Shown here: piece after piece, positions 25,580 to 35,216 of the stretch
Numbering within the stretch: the first letter of the stretch is position 1
Layout of the letters: every line of letters begins with the position of its first letter
NCBI RefSeq assembly: GCF_001038455.1
Contig: NZ_LDUY01000022.1
Coordinates: forward strand, 62,001 to 126,000
Length of the DNA: 64,000 nucleotides
Reading direction: 5' to 3'
Origin: Fructobacillus sp. EFB-N1
Lineage (GTDB): Bacteria > Bacillota > Bacilli > Lactobacillales > Lactobacillaceae
Position numbers and translations under genes: made by a program
Notes under the pieces: model-generated
The model's input: the letters and a program-made list of their open reading frames with translations, nothing else
What the model was told of the DNA's origin: nothing
Database searches by the model: none

Positions 25580-26959
25580 TTACTTCACTTCTTGCTGGTT
25601 ACGGTGCGTCCAGAAGTACAAGAGTCCCATGAAGAGCAAGAAGCCAAAGCCAATGGCTAATGGTACCCGAGTCGTTGGGTTAATCACCATGAAGACCAAA
25701 GTAATTAATAGGAAGAAAATTGCAAAGTAGTTCGACCATGGTGACAAGGCCAACATGAAGGGGTGGCCCTTCATCAAATCTGGGTTTTCCTTGCGGAACT
25801 TAATTTGGGAAATCAAGATCACAAACCATGGCACCATTCCCGGTAAGGTTGAAGCCGAGTAAACCAAGACGAAGATGTTCGCAGACCCCTTCCAGAAAAG
25901 CGGTAAGACGGCATTTAAGACGATACCCAACAAAATCCCCAATGACATAGCCATCACAGAAACATCTGGCACGCGGTTCTTTGACAACTTCAAGAAGACT
26001 GGCGGCAATTCCTTTTGCTGTGCCAATGTGTACAACATCCGTGATGATGAGAACAGACCGGAATTCAAAGCCGATGCGGCAGCTGTCAACATCACGAAAT
26101 TGATGATTCCGGCAGCAGCCGTAATGCCAACCTTGGCAAACGTTTCAACGAATGGTGAGCCGACCGTGTCTAATTTATCCCAAGGATAAATCGTCACAAT
26201 CACAAAGATTGCCCCAACGTAGAAAATCAGGATTCGCGCAACAATCGACTTAATCGACTTCACAATGGCTTCTTGAGGGTGGGCCGCTTCACCGGCCGTA
26301 ATCCCAATAATTTCGATAGCTTGGTAAGAAGTGACCACGATTGACAAGGCAAACATGAAGCCCTTCAAGCCGTGAGCAAAGAATGGTCCGTGTGACCAAA
26401 GATTTGAAAAGCCAATGGCATGACCGTGATTACCAAAGCCAAAGACAATCATCAACAGTCCCAAGATAATCATAAAGACAATCGTCAAAACCTTAATGAT
26501 TGAGAACCAGGCTTCCAATCGACCATAGGCCTTAACCGTCACCAAGTTCGTTAAGGTCAACAGGATTAAGACAATCACACCCGTTACCCAAGTTGGCACG
26601 CCCGGCCACCAGTAGTGCATATAATCACCAACGGCGATTGTTTCCGAAATTCCAACCGTTAGCCACTGGAAGACATTCGCCCACACGGTTAGGTAACCGG
26701 CAACCGGATGAATATACTTCGTTGCATAATTAGCAAATGATCCAACAATTGGCTTCACGTAAAGCATTTCACCCAATGCCCGCATGACAATATATAAGAC
26801 CAAGCCGGCCAATAGGTAGGCCAGCAAGACGGACGTTCCCGTCCACTTGATGGTCGATGATGACCCCAAAAAGAGCCCAACACCAATTGTTCCACCAAGG
26901 GCAATCATCTCCATCTGGAATGATGACAATGACCGCTTTAATTCTTTTCCATTTTCCAT
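25580..26959 (-). CDS. Amino-acid permease (APC superfamily, AAT family)
   Basis: 459 residues and about 12 membrane helices. The start MENGKELKRSLSSFQMEMIALGGTIGVGLFLGSS carries the family's GGTIGxGLFLG motif in helix 1. GEMLYVKPIVGSFANYATKY and the ITAGEAAHPQEAI loop also fit AAT permeases. The ATG at 26959 has AAGGAGAG four bases upstream; the frame opens nine codons earlier without such a site. Expression is controlled by the T-box leader upstream, so its substrate should be the amino acid of the sensed tRNA. Its stop directly abuts AAATCAGC. Confidence 0.88.
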   Translation of the reverse strand: MENGKELKRSLSSFQMEMIALGGTIGVGLFLGSSSTIKWTGTSVLLAYLLAGLVLYIVMRALGEMLYVKPIVGSFANYATKYIHPVAGYLTVWANVFQWLTVGISETIAVGDYMHYWWPGVPTWVTGVIVLILLTLTNLVTVKAYGRLEAWFSIIKVLTIVFMIILGLLMIVFGFGNHGHAIGFSNLWSHGPFFAHGLKGFMFALSIVVTSYQAIEIIGITAGEAAHPQEAIVKSIKSIVARILIFYVGAIFVIVTIYPWDKLDTVGSPFVETFAKVGITAAAGIINFVMLTAAASALNSGLFSSSRMLYTLAQQKELPPVFLKLSKNRVPDVSVMAMSLGILLGIVLNAVLPLFWKGSANIFVLVYSASTLPGMVPWFVILISQIKFRKENPDLMKGHPFMLALSPWSNYFAIFFLLITLVFMVINPTTRVPLAIGFGFLLFMGLLYFWTHRNQQEVK

Positions 26960-26989
26960 CTGTCTCTCCTTGACGCGGCTGGTCAAACA

Positions 26990-27224
26990 AAAAAAGCGCC
27001 CCTAGAAATCTCTAGGGACGCTTGTTGCGTGGTACCACCCGTGTTTTGCCTAAGTAAAAAGACCTAGACAACACTCTTTTGCCAAGATAACGGCTGACAA
27101 CCGGGCTTCATTTCACGCATTACTCAAAGGCCACTACTGAGGGAGTTTTCACCGGCTTCGCCCGTCACTTTCACCAACCATGACGTCTCTAGCAGACTGG
27201 TACCGATTACTCGTCCTCATGAAT
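26990..27224 (-). promoter_or_regulatory. T-box riboswitch leader of the amino-acid permease
   Basis: In order on the minus strand: stem I elements (GAGGACGAGTAATC, AGAGA, GGTTGGTG), the T-box core GGGTGGTACCACG (27028-27040, pairing with the free tRNA 3' end), then a terminator stem (26995-27023). The specifier lies in the GGTGAAAACTCCCTC segment. AAC (Asn) and ACT (Thr) are both readable there, and I cannot choose without folding. Confidence 0.9.
26995..27023 (-). terminator. T-box leader terminator
   Basis: AGCG-CCCTAGA/TCTAGGG-CGCT stem followed by a T-run on the minus strand. It is mutually exclusive with the T-box antiterminator. Confidence 0.8.
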
Positions 27225-27230
27225 GTGATA

Positions 27231-27259
27231 ATTGTAAGCGCATCTGAAAAAAATTGCAA
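27231..27259 (-). promoter_or_regulatory. Promoter of the T-box permease transcript
   Basis: -35 TTGCAA (27254-27259) and -10 TACAAT (27231-27236), 17-bp spacer. The predicted transcript begins just before stem I. Confidence 0.65.
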
Positions 27260-27316
27260 GTACTTTTATCGAAGACAATCGAGCGGCAGCCATTGGTACG
27301 TTGATTTTTTAAAATA

Positions 27317-28333
27317 TTATGATTCGACCTGGTTATATTTTGACAGGTTCATCACCTTCCAAATCAGCAAAGCTACTACCCAGGCAACAACGAAAATCGC
27401 TACCAAAATAATGCCCAATTCGTTGAAATCAAGCGCCCCCGCCCACTGGGTTAAGAAGTTATCCCAGTGGAACATCGCTGACATCGATTGGATCAAGTCG
27501 ACAACACCAATAAAGCCGGCAGCAATAATCGAGATACTCGTTAAAATCAGGTTAAAGTAAACCTTGCGATAAGAAGTTGAAATAATCCAGTTATAGGTCG
27601 TTGACATAAAGAAGCCATCCAGAGTATCCATCAAGCACATTCCTGCGGTAAAGAATAGAGGCACAGATAAGATAGCATACCAAGGAACACCGGCAGTCGT
27701 TGCCGTTGCCGATGTGGCTAAGACCGCCACCTGCGTTGCCGTATCAAAGCCCAAGCCGAACAAGAAACCAACAACGGCTACCTGCCAGTTATGGTTAACT
27801 AAGTTCAGCATTTTCATAAACAGGCGGTAGATTCGGGACTGGGAAGCCAACTGTTCATTATCAGAGTCCAAAGCGACCTTTTTCATTTGCCGGAAATTTT
27901 GCCAAATACCACGAAGGATAAAAGTATTGAAGCAGGCCAGCAGTAACAGCATCACAGCTGCAATCATGGTCCCAAACATCCCACCAACAGACTCTAAAAT
28001 TGGCAAGGAATGGTCAGTCCACTCGACAAAAAGCACCGTCAGTAAGGTGAGCAATACCACGACCACAGAATGCCCGAAGGAGAAAGAAAAGCCAACCCCT
28101 CTCGTATTTTTGTGGTCATTCAACATTTTACGGGTCATATTGTCGATTGCGGCAATGTGATCAACATCAAAGGCGTGGCGCAGGCCAAATGTAAACGAAA
28201 TACCGGCCATCCCAAGCAACTGGGGATATTTTCCAAGTCCCGTGCTCAAAAACACGGTGCCTAAAGCCAGGATACTAAGGATAAAGACCCCATAACGGCT
28301 AATGTCGAATTTCCAACTGTGACTGTCTGTCAT
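27317..28333 (-). CDS. Nickel/cobalt transporter, NiCoT family
   Basis: 338 residues with eight or so membrane helices. The NiCoT signature RHAFDVDHIAAIDN (residues 52-65) binds the metal. FSFGHSVVVV and LGFDTATQVA are the other conserved motifs. The ATG has GAGGAG upstream. No urease, hydrogenase or cobalamin gene is in this window to say which metal is used. Monocistronic as far as seen. Confidence 0.88.
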   Translation of the reverse strand: MTDSHSWKFDISRYGVFILSILALGTVFLSTGLGKYPQLLGMAGISFTFGLRHAFDVDHIAAIDNMTRKMLNDHKNTRGVGFSFSFGHSVVVVLLTLLTVLFVEWTDHSLPILESVGGMFGTMIAAVMLLLLACFNTFILRGIWQNFRQMKKVALDSDNEQLASQSRIYRLFMKMLNLVNHNWQVAVVGFLFGLGFDTATQVAVLATSATATTAGVPWYAILSVPLFFTAGMCLMDTLDGFFMSTTYNWIISTSYRKVYFNLILTSISIIAAGFIGVVDLIQSMSAMFHWDNFLTQWAGALDFNELGIILVAIFVVAWVVALLIWKVMNLSKYNQVES

Positions 28334-28385
28334 AAATACTGCTCCTCTTTTCTAGTGCCTAAAACCCACTTCAGTAATAAAAACC

Positions 28386-28680
28386 ATGGCGATAATCAAA
28401 ATTCGTAAAGATCATCGCCATGTTAGCCATAATTTTGTCAATATCAAGTCCCTTCCGAATGACGGTTGGACATGACTGGATGCCCACTTATCGGTGGCTG
28501 CAATTGGCGACAGCGATATTCTTGTTCACCATTCAGCCTAGGCCAACAGTTTCTGCATCTTGGACTAATTCACTATCGGCTTTGACTGCTTGGCAGTTTT
28601 TTAAAAAAGCCGTCGGTACACTGACTGAAATCGCATCAATCCTAAAGCTTTTGAGAAAAGCAACCTTGGCCCGATGAAAA
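28386..28680 (+). pseudogene. Decayed coding remnant, possibly a replication-initiator-like HTH gene
   Basis: A short frame from the ATG at 28386 (MAIIKIRKDHRHVSHNF, then LPNDGWT) stops after 29 codons. A second frame from 28420 to 28677 carries on with WTNSLSALTAWQFFKKAVGTL. Read together they resemble the N-terminal region of plasmid/ICE-type helix-turn-helix replication proteins (IKIRKDH, SLPDDWT and a following helical domain) with internal loss and frameshift. The similarity is by eye only and the call is weak. The remaining spacer (28334-28963, about 630 bp) shows no intact gene. Confidence 0.3.
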
Positions 28681-28963
28681 AATAAGTCCGAGTTTTATTC
28701 ACCATCACGGATGCTCTTTCATCAAGTCAAACCTACTTTTTAGGCCCCTTCCGCATTTCGTGAATAAAAACGAACTAATTTCAATGACTAGTCCGCAAAG
28801 GAAAAAGATTAATCACCTGACCTTGTTAGGGGACAAATATGCCGGAGTTGTGCCTATCTAAGCTTTGTACTTCATAATTTCATCTATATTATATTTGTTT
28901 CAATTTGAAATGGTGTTTTATACCTTTTCTGTCAATTACATTATTGAATTCTAATATCATTTT

Positions 28964-29272
28964 CTAACTTAGCCCCAACATCGCCTTGGCATATGGTGAC
29001 ATCCTTTCAACCGACCAAGCCGGTTCCCAACAATATTCAATCTTAACCTCCTCGACACCATCAATAATTTTTAAGGCAGTGGCAATCATTTCATCTAATG
29101 TCCCCATAATCGGACAGCCAATCACTGTTAAGGTCATGTTAACTATGCATAACCCTTGGTCATTTAAGTCAATTTCATTAATAAAACCCAAATTGACGAT
29201 ATCTACACGAAAGTCCGGATCAACCACCTGGCTTAAGGCCAGCATAATTTCTTCTTTTTTCCCTGCATCCAT
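28964..29272 (-). CDS. sufT: SufT-like iron-sulfur assembly protein (MIP18/DUF59 family)
   Basis: 102 residues, a single MIP18 (DUF59) domain: VVDPDFRVDIVNLGFI, then MTLTVIGCPIMGTLDEMI with the conserved Cys in a GCP motif, and a C-terminal WEPAWSVERMSPYAKAMLG. It assists Fe-S cluster maturation. It starts two bases after the sufB stop and ends the suf operon, which supports the assignment. Confidence 0.85.
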   Translation of the reverse strand: MDAGKKEEIMLALSQVVDPDFRVDIVNLGFINEIDLNDQGLCIVNMTLTVIGCPIMGTLDEMIATALKIIDGVEEVKIEYCWEPAWSVERMSPYAKAMLGLS

Positions 29273-29274
29273 TT

Positions 29275-30705
29275 TTATCCTACCGATCCATTCATTTCAA
29301 ACTTCATTAAACGGTTCAATTCAACCGCATATTCCATCGGCAGTTCTTTGGTAAATGGCTCCACAAAGCCCATGACAATCATTTCGGTCGCTTTTTCAGC
29401 CGAAATACCCCGGCTCATCAAATAATAAAGCTGGTCTTCAGAAACTTTGGAAACCTTAGCCTCATGTTCCATCGAAACATTGCCGTTCAAGACAGTGTTA
29501 TAAGGAATGGTATCTGCTGACGACTGGTCATCAACCAAGATGGTGTCACATTCGACGTGGGCAAAAGAACCCGCCGAATCGCGACCAAACTTCACTGTTC
29601 CCCGGTAGTCAGTTGATCCACCATCATGGGCAATTGACTTTGAAACAATCGAAGAGGACGTATTGGGCGCATTATGGATCATCTTGGCACCAGAATCTAA
29701 GTTAACGCCCTTACCGGCAACTGCAATTGAGAGCATGGTCCCTCTGGCTCCCTGGCCATTCAAATAAACCGAAGGGTACTTCATCGTTGTCTTTGACCCA
29801 AAGTTTCCATCGACCCATTCCATCGTGGCGTTTTCTGCAGCTGCTGATCGCTTCGTTTCAAGTGAGTAGACATTGTTCGACCAGTTTTGAATGGTCGTAT
29901 AGCGGCAATAGCCATCCTTTTTGACGATGACTTCCACCACAGCTGCATGAAGGGAGTCTTGCGAATACATTGGCGCAGAGCAGCCCTCAACGTAGTCAAC
30001 ATGGGCGCCTTCATCAACAATAATCAGCGTGCGTTCAAATTGCCCTTCCTGTGCCGTATTGATCCGGAAATAAGACTGGATAGGTGTCGTGACGTGAACA
30101 CCCTTTGGCACATAGATAAAGGTTCCCCCGGACCAGACGGCCGAGTTCAAGGCAGCTAATTTATTATTAGTCGGCTTCACCAATGAACCTAAATATTCTC
30201 GAACCAGTTCTGGATATTCCTGAACAGCCGTGTCGGTGTCCGTGAAAACGATTCCCGTCTTCTCGAACTCCTCTTTCATCCGGTGGTAAATCACTTCGGA
30301 CTCATACTGGGCGGAGGAGCCGGCTAGCCACTTGCGTTCAGCTTCTGGCACTCCCAACCGTTCAAATGTATCCTTCAACTCTTGGGGAACATCGTTCCAA
30401 TCGCGGTATTTACCGTTGGTTGGCTTGTTATAGTAATAGATTTCATCAAAATTCAGGTCGGATAGGTCTGGACCCCAGTCCTGCATTGGCATCTTCAAAT
30501 AAGCCTGGTAAGACTGGAGTCGAAAATCAAGCATCCAACCGGGTTCATTCTTCTTAGCCGAAATTTTACGAATAACCTCTTCATTCAATCCCTGCCCTGT
30601 CGAATAGACTGCCTGGTAGTCATCATGAAAGCCATGAGCGTACTCCTCGTCAGCCCCGATGGCTGCCCGTGTTCGCTGCAGGTCTTCTTGTCGATCAATT
30701 TCCAT
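29275..30705 (-). CDS. sufB: Fe-S cluster assembly scaffold SufB
   Basis: 476 residues. Subunit of the SufBCD scaffold on which clusters are built. The family pattern is clear: [13 protein letters not shown] near the N-terminus, [13 protein letters not shown], a long right-handed beta-helix, and [20 protein letters not shown] near the C-terminus. GGGGGAG precedes the ATG, and it follows sufU within the operon. A cysteine is present in the VEGCSAP segment. Confidence 0.96.
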   Translation of the reverse strand: MEIDRQEDLQRTRAAIGADEEYAHGFHDDYQAVYSTGQGLNEEVIRKISAKKNEPGWMLDFRLQSYQAYLKMPMQDWGPDLSDLNFDEIYYYNKPTNGKYRDWNDVPQELKDTFERLGVPEAERKWLAGSSAQYESEVIYHRMKEEFEKTGIVFTDTDTAVQEYPELVREYLGSLVKPTNNKLAALNSAVWSGGTFIYVPKGVHVTTPIQSYFRINTAQEGQFERTLIIVDEGAHVDYVEGCSAPMYSQDSLHAAVVEVIVKKDGYCRYTTIQNWSNNVYSLETKRSAAAENATMEWVDGNFGSKTTMKYPSVYLNGQGARGTMLSIAVAGKGVNLDSGAKMIHNAPNTSSSIVSKSIAHDGGSTDYRGTVKFGRDSAGSFAHVECDTILVDDQSSADTIPYNTVLNGNVSMEHEAKVSKVSEDQLYYLMSRGISAEKATEMIVMGFVEPFTKELPMEYAVELNRLMKFEMNGSVG

Positions 30706-30707
30706 TC

Positions 30708-31217
30708 TTACTCCCCCTCAATCTTGGCAATTAAAGCAGTCACTGCATGGCTGGCGAGAGTGGCACACTTGAGTCGTGTTGGAAACTGACGAACGCCGGC
30801 CAAAGCCGACAATTCGCCAAGGTCAACATCCCCATCTTGCCAGCCTTTGTCCTCAACTGATTGGCTTTCATCGGTGAACAAGCCATCCTGGTTCTGACCT
30901 TGGACCTGATCAGCCATTAATAATTCAGAAAATGCCGCTAATTTTTCCCGAGCCGCTGGCAAACTTTGGCCAATTAACTGTTCAGTCAGCATCGAAGCCG
31001 CAGCCATCGAAATGGCACAACCCGCCCCGTCAAAGGACATGTCTTGAATCTGATTTCTCAACACAACCATTCGCACTTGTAAGACATCTCCACAGCTTGG
31101 ATTAAACTTTTCAACCTGTTGGCCAACCGAGGCTGGCAACGTCCGAAAATGATGAGGATTTTTAGCATGGTCTAAGATGACCTGCCGGTATAAAATTCCT
31201 AAGTCTGCTTGATTCAT
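30708..31217 (-). CDS. sufU: Fe-S assembly sulfur-transfer protein SufU
   Basis: 169 residues. A zinc-bound sulfurtransferase that accepts persulfide sulfur from SufS in Gram-positives. The three key cysteines are visible: Cys42 (SCGD), Cys67 (GAGCAIS) and Cys151 (LKCATLA). The loop between the last two, characteristic of SufU rather than IscU, is present. It overlaps the sufS stop by an ATGA-type junction. Confidence 0.94.
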   Translation of the reverse strand: MNQADLGILYRQVILDHAKNPHHFRTLPASVGQQVEKFNPSCGDVLQVRMVVLRNQIQDMSFDGAGCAISMAAASMLTEQLIGQSLPAAREKLAAFSELLMADQVQGQNQDGLFTDESQSVEDKGWQDGDVDLGELSALAGVRQFPTRLKCATLASHAVTALIAKIEGE

Positions 31218-32428
31218 ACAAAGTACTCCCGAGCCTGCCGCAGAGCCGAAACAAAGCGGTCAAGGTCTTCTTGGTTATTGTAAAAGGCAAAGGTGGCACG
31301 GACGGCCGATTGAATGCCCAAATAATCCATTAACGGCTGGGCGCAATGGTGACCCGCCCGCACCTCAACGCCCGCCATATCCAAAACGGTGGCGACATCA
31401 TGCGGATGAACACCCGCTAGGTTAAAGGACAAAACACCATGGTGGTTTTTGGCGTCCTTTGGCCCATACACGGTTAAATCAGGGATTTCTGCCAGAGCGG
31501 ACAGAGCGGCTGCCATCAACTCTTCCTCTTTGTCGGCGATTGTCTCTAAGCCAACCTCGTTCAAGTAATCAACAGCCGCCCCAAGACCGATGGCGCCGGC
31601 AATATTGGGCGTTCCAGCTTCAAAGCGCCAGGGCAGCTCTTGAAAGGTCGCTTCCTCTAGTGTCACCCGTTCAATCATTTCCCCACCGTATTGCACTGGT
31701 GTCATGGCTTCTAAGAAATCAGTTTTTCCGTATAGCACCCCAATTCCGGTTGGCCCGAGCATTTTGTGACCAGAAAAGGCATAGAAATCAACATTTAAGT
31801 CCAAAACATCGATGGGGAAATGGCCGACACCCTGGGCCCCATCAACAATGACCGTGGCCCCAACCTCATGGGCCAGTGTCGTCATTTCCTTGACGGGTGC
31901 CAGGCTACCAAGAACGTTGGAAACGTGGGCAAAGGAGACGATTTTCGTTTTCTGACTGAGCTTGTTCTTAAAATCAGCCAAATCAATTTCGCCTTTGTCC
32001 GTCAGGGAAACGTACCGCAACCGAGCCCCCGTCGCCTTGCCCAACACCTGCCAAGGAACAATGTTGGAGTGGTGTTCCAGTTGGGTTAACAAGATTTCAT
32101 CCCCAGCCTCCAGATGGTTCGGTCCATAGCCCTGAGCCAGCCAATTCAGGCTTTCGGTCGTCGACCTGGTAAAGACAATGTTTTTAGCAGCCGCCGCACC
32201 AATCATGGCTGCAACCTTCGCCCGTGCCCCTTCATAGCTAGTCGTTGCTTCTTGTGAGAGCGTATAAACGCCGCGATGAACATTGGCATTTTTTTGGTCA
32301 TAATAGGCCCGAATCTGGTCTAAGACCTGGTCTGGTTTTTGACTCGTCGCCGCCCCATCGAGGTAAGTTAAGGGATGGCCGTTGACCTGCCGATTTAAAA
32401 TTGTAAAATCATCTCGTACCGTTTTCAT
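31214..32428 (-). CDS. sufS: Cysteine desulfurase SufS (group II)
   Basis: 404 residues. A PLP enzyme that removes sulfur from cysteine. The PLP lysine is Lys222 in FSGHKMLGPTG, and the catalytic Cys362 is in RAGHHCAQP. The QLEHHSNIVPWQ and DGAQGVGH motifs are also present. The start overlaps the last 20 bases of sufD, so the two are translationally coupled. Confidence 0.96.
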   Translation of the reverse strand: MKTVRDDFTILNRQVNGHPLTYLDGAATSQKPDQVLDQIRAYYDQKNANVHRGVYTLSQEATTSYEGARAKVAAMIGAAAAKNIVFTRSTTESLNWLAQGYGPNHLEAGDEILLTQLEHHSNIVPWQVLGKATGARLRYVSLTDKGEIDLADFKNKLSQKTKIVSFAHVSNVLGSLAPVKEMTTLAHEVGATVIVDGAQGVGHFPIDVLDLNVDFYAFSGHKMLGPTGIGVLYGKTDFLEAMTPVQYGGEMIERVTLEEATFQELPWRFEAGTPNIAGAIGLGAAVDYLNEVGLETIADKEEELMAAALSALAEIPDLTVYGPKDAKNHHGVLSFNLAGVHPHDVATVLDMAGVEVRAGHHCAQPLMDYLGIQSAVRATFAFYNNQEDLDRFVSALRQAREYFV

Positions 32429-33599
32429 TGTTTAACTTTCTTTCAATGGCCGCAACGACCTGATTTTCGACCTTTTGATCATGGATTTTCGCGAGGATTT
32501 CACCAACAAAGCCACGAACAACGAGCCTTCTAGCGACTTGTTCCGTCAGTCCGCGACTCATCAAATAGTAGAGTTGCTGGTCATCGACCTGGCCAACCGA
32601 GGCCGCATGCCCGGCCGTAACATCACTTTCGTCAATCAAAAGCAACGGATTGGCCTCACCACGAGCACACTTGGACAGCATCAAGACCCGTGATTCCTGC
32701 TGGGCATCGGATCCCTTGGCGCCCTTGATAATCCGCCCCATCCCATTAAAAATCAGGCTTGAACTATTCAAAATCACCCCGCGTTGGAAGATATGCCCAA
32801 CCGTGTGCCGACCAATATTTTGGATTTCGGTGTTAAAACCTTGGACCTGCTTACCCGAAGTAAACGCGGCCACCTCGGTTTCTGATTTGGCACCCTCACC
32901 AACCAGCTTAGTCGTCAATTGGCTAATGACGTTGCCATCATTAAAGGCAGCATTGACCCAATTCACTTCCGCCTGGTTGCCAACAACGGCCTGACGGTTA
33001 ATAAAACCAGTCGTCTCTTGGTCTAAGTGGTCGAAGTTAACCATCGTCAGTTTGGCACCAGCAGCCGCCAAAACCTCAATCACCAAGGAGACATTGCTGA
33101 TACCAGCTGTTGCCGTCTCTAATTGACTGACGATGCGTGCCTGACTATTCTGATCGGCATAAATTACTAGCCGGCCAACCAAGTCACCGTCTGCACCCAA
33201 ATGAACCAAAAAGAGGTTCAAATTCTCGGTAACCGTTACCCCAGCTGGTAAGTAGACAAAAAGACCCGTATTAGCACTTTGCAAATTTTCTGCCGTCAAG
33301 CGGTCCTTTGTTTCGGCCACCCGGTCATAAACTTGTTCAACCAAATCCGGATAGTCCTGCTTGGCCTGCTTCAGTGGCAATAGCAAGACGCCGGCCTCAA
33401 CCAAGTCCTCCGGCAAATCATAATACGTTTGATTCAGACCCGCTAACTCGACTCCGGCATCCCCTGGTTGCGCCATCAGCGGCTGTTCTGCCTGTCCTTG
33501 ACCGGGCACTAAATCCGTCAGACCCCAATGTTGGAAACGGACCTTAGGAAAGTCTGGTAGGGGCAATTCTTCAGTTATTTGTCTTGTTAGCTCTTTCAT
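32409..33599 (-). CDS. sufD: Fe-S cluster assembly protein SufD
   Basis: 396 residues, a SufB-related beta-helix partner of SufB and SufC. The family features FVYLPAGVTV, NVSLVIEVLAAAGA and [28 protein letters not shown] are present. The frame is open to 33677 inside sufC, but the natural start is the ATG at 33599, one base after the sufC TGA. Confidence 0.93.
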   Translation of the reverse strand: MKELTRQITEELPLPDFPKVRFQHWGLTDLVPGQGQAEQPLMAQPGDAGVELAGLNQTYYDLPEDLVEAGVLLLPLKQAKQDYPDLVEQVYDRVAETKDRLTAENLQSANTGLFVYLPAGVTVTENLNLFLVHLGADGDLVGRLVIYADQNSQARIVSQLETATAGISNVSLVIEVLAAAGAKLTMVNFDHLDQETTGFINRQAVVGNQAEVNWVNAAFNDGNVISQLTTKLVGEGAKSETEVAAFTSGKQVQGFNTEIQNIGRHTVGHIFQRGVILNSSSLIFNGMGRIIKGAKGSDAQQESRVLMLSKCARGEANPLLLIDESDVTAGHAASVGQVDDQQLYYLMSRGLTEQVARRLVVRGFVGEILAKIHDQKVENQVVAAIERKLNNENGTR

Positions 33600-33600
33600 C

Positions 33601-34389
33601 TCACACCACCGGTACATCTTCGTCTGTGAGCGTAATTTCAAGACCCAATTCGTCACGCAGGGCCGCATAACCCTCACCCTCCAAGCGCTTAGCCAAATCA
33701 GGACCAGCGGTCTTCACGATTTTGCCCCCCATCATCACATGCACATAATCTGGCACAATATAATCGAGCAAGCGTTGGTAATGGGTAATCATCAATGTGC
33801 CAAAGTCAGCTGACCGCATGCTATTAACACCCTTGGAAACGACTTTTAGGGCATCAATATCTAAACCTGAGTCGATTTCATCTAGAATGGCAATGGCTGG
33901 TTTAATCACCAACATTTGGAGAATTTCATTGCGCTTTTTTTCTCCACCAGAAAATCCTTCATTCAAATAGCGGCTGGCCATCTCAGCGTTCATCGACAAA
34001 AAGTTCCGCTTTTCTTCCAGTTCCTTCATAAAAGTCATGACACCAACATGGTCATCATCAGCACGCCTGGCATTCACGGCTGAGCGCATAAACTCAAAGT
34101 TCGTAATGCCTTGAATTTCAGCCGGATATTGCATGGCCAAAAATAAACCAGCTCGAGCGCGCTCATCGACGCTCATTTTACTTAAATCCTGACCGTCCAA
34201 CTTGATTGTTCCCTGTGTAATTTGATAGGCCGGGTGTCCCATAATCGTCTGCGACAAGGTTGATTTCCCAGTCCCATTGGGTCCCATGATGGCGTGAATT
34301 TCACCCGTATTAATCGTTAAGTTAACGCCCCTTAAAATTTCTTTACCATCAATTTGAACGTGGAGGTCTTCAATTTTTAACGTCTTCAT
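33601..34389 (-). CDS. sufC: Fe-S assembly ATPase SufC
   Basis: 262 residues. The ABC-type ATPase of the SufBCD complex, soluble despite its transporter-like fold. Walker A GPNGTGKSTLS, signature FSGGEKKRNEI and Walker B AILDEIDSGLDIDALK are clear. AAGGAGAGG precedes the ATG. It is the first gene of the six-gene suf operon sufCDSUBT. A 245-bp spacer upstream separates it from nrdG. Confidence 0.97.
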   Translation of the reverse strand: MKTLKIEDLHVQIDGKEILRGVNLTINTGEIHAIMGPNGTGKSTLSQTIMGHPAYQITQGTIKLDGQDLSKMSVDERARAGLFLAMQYPAEIQGITNFEFMRSAVNARRADDDHVGVMTFMKELEEKRNFLSMNAEMASRYLNEGFSGGEKKRNEILQMLVIKPAIAILDEIDSGLDIDALKVVSKGVNSMRSADFGTLMITHYQRLLDYIVPDYVHVMMGGKIVKTAGPDLAKRLEGEGYAALRDELGLEITLTDEDVPVV

Positions 34390-34580
34390 TTATCATCCTC
34401 TCCTTATCAGTACCAATATTTGCCAATAGTCACCAATTTGTTTAAATTAAAATGCAAGTAGAGATGACAAGAGCCACAACTCCCTGGCGGTATTTTTCTC
34501 CGGCAGGTCTTTGCGGCCCCTAATTGTCAGTATTTTATTCCAAAAATTAAAAACTTTTTAGCCACACATTTTTTAAAGAT

Positions 34581-34605
34581 GCTAGGTCTGCCAATACCTC
34601 CTAGC
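34581..34605 (-). terminator. Weak terminator after nrdG
   Basis: GCTAGG/CCTAGC stem with a 13-nt loop followed by ATCTTTAAAAAA on the minus strand. Confidence 0.4.
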
Positions 34606-34634
34606 CAGCGATCGAAAACGGGCCGACCCCTAAA

Positions 34635-35216
34635 TCAGTGTACTAATCTATCCCAGATAACCACTTCTTTCGATTTAAGAGATTTTGGCACATCAATAAT
34701 CCGCTGGTTGGCACTACCACGGAATTGGAGCGTCAAATCCTTTTCTTCCTCCAAGAACCGACCGTCAACCACGATATCGATTAGTGACAATAATTCCAAC
34801 TTGTCATCCGTTTCTTTCATCAACTCATCCCAGGTATAACCGGTCCAAGACCAAATATCCTTTTTATGGCCAAATTCCTGGCGGATCCGCTTGGCCAACT
34901 GTATGCAAACTTGGGTATTCAAGAAGGGTTCACCACCTAATAACGTCAAGCCCTGAACATAATCCTTTGATAAGTCTTTAATAATTTGGTCTTCAAGTGC
35001 CATTGAATAGGGCTGGCCATAGTGGAAATTTTGCGCAACCACGTTATAACAACCCGGGCACATAAACTTGCAGCCAGAAACATACAAAGAACACCGGACC
35101 CCCTCACCATCAACAAAGTTGAATGGTTTGTAGTCAGCAATGAACCCCTGACTAAGCTCTTCTGCAGTCCATTCTTTGGGCATCGGATTGTTTGGTTTTC
35201 TGATAGCTCGCGACAT
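34635..35216 (-). CDS. nrdG: Anaerobic ribonucleotide reductase activating protein NrdG
   Basis: 193 residues. A radical-SAM activase that installs the glycyl radical on NrdD. The CxxxCxxC cluster motif is at Cys49, Cys53 and Cys56 (GCKFMCPGC), and LLGGEPFLN is the SAM-binding GGE motif. The start has AGGAG ten bases upstream and lies 65 bp inside the end of nrdD, so expression is coupled to its substrate. Confidence 0.93.
   Translation of the reverse strand: MSRAIRKPNNPMPKEWTAEELSQGFIADYKPFNFVDGEGVRCSLYVSGCKFMCPGCYNVVAQNFHYGQPYSMALEDQIIKDLSKDYVQGLTLLGGEPFLNTQVCIQLAKRIRQEFGHKKDIWSWTGYTWDELMKETDDKLELLSLIDIVVDGRFLEEEKDLTLQFRGSANQRIIDVPKSLKSKEVVIWDRLVH

Noticed and set aside
28420-28677. The 85-codon plus-strand frame as an intact gene
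   Set aside because: It has no ribosome site, and the plausible N-terminus lies in a different frame, so I list it only as a remnant.
34390-34634. Possible riboswitch or Fe-S regulator site ahead of sufC
   Set aside because: I looked for paired stems, a Fur-like box and a clear promoter. Only a weak TTGGTG-18-TACTGA pair and the weak nrdG terminator can be seen.
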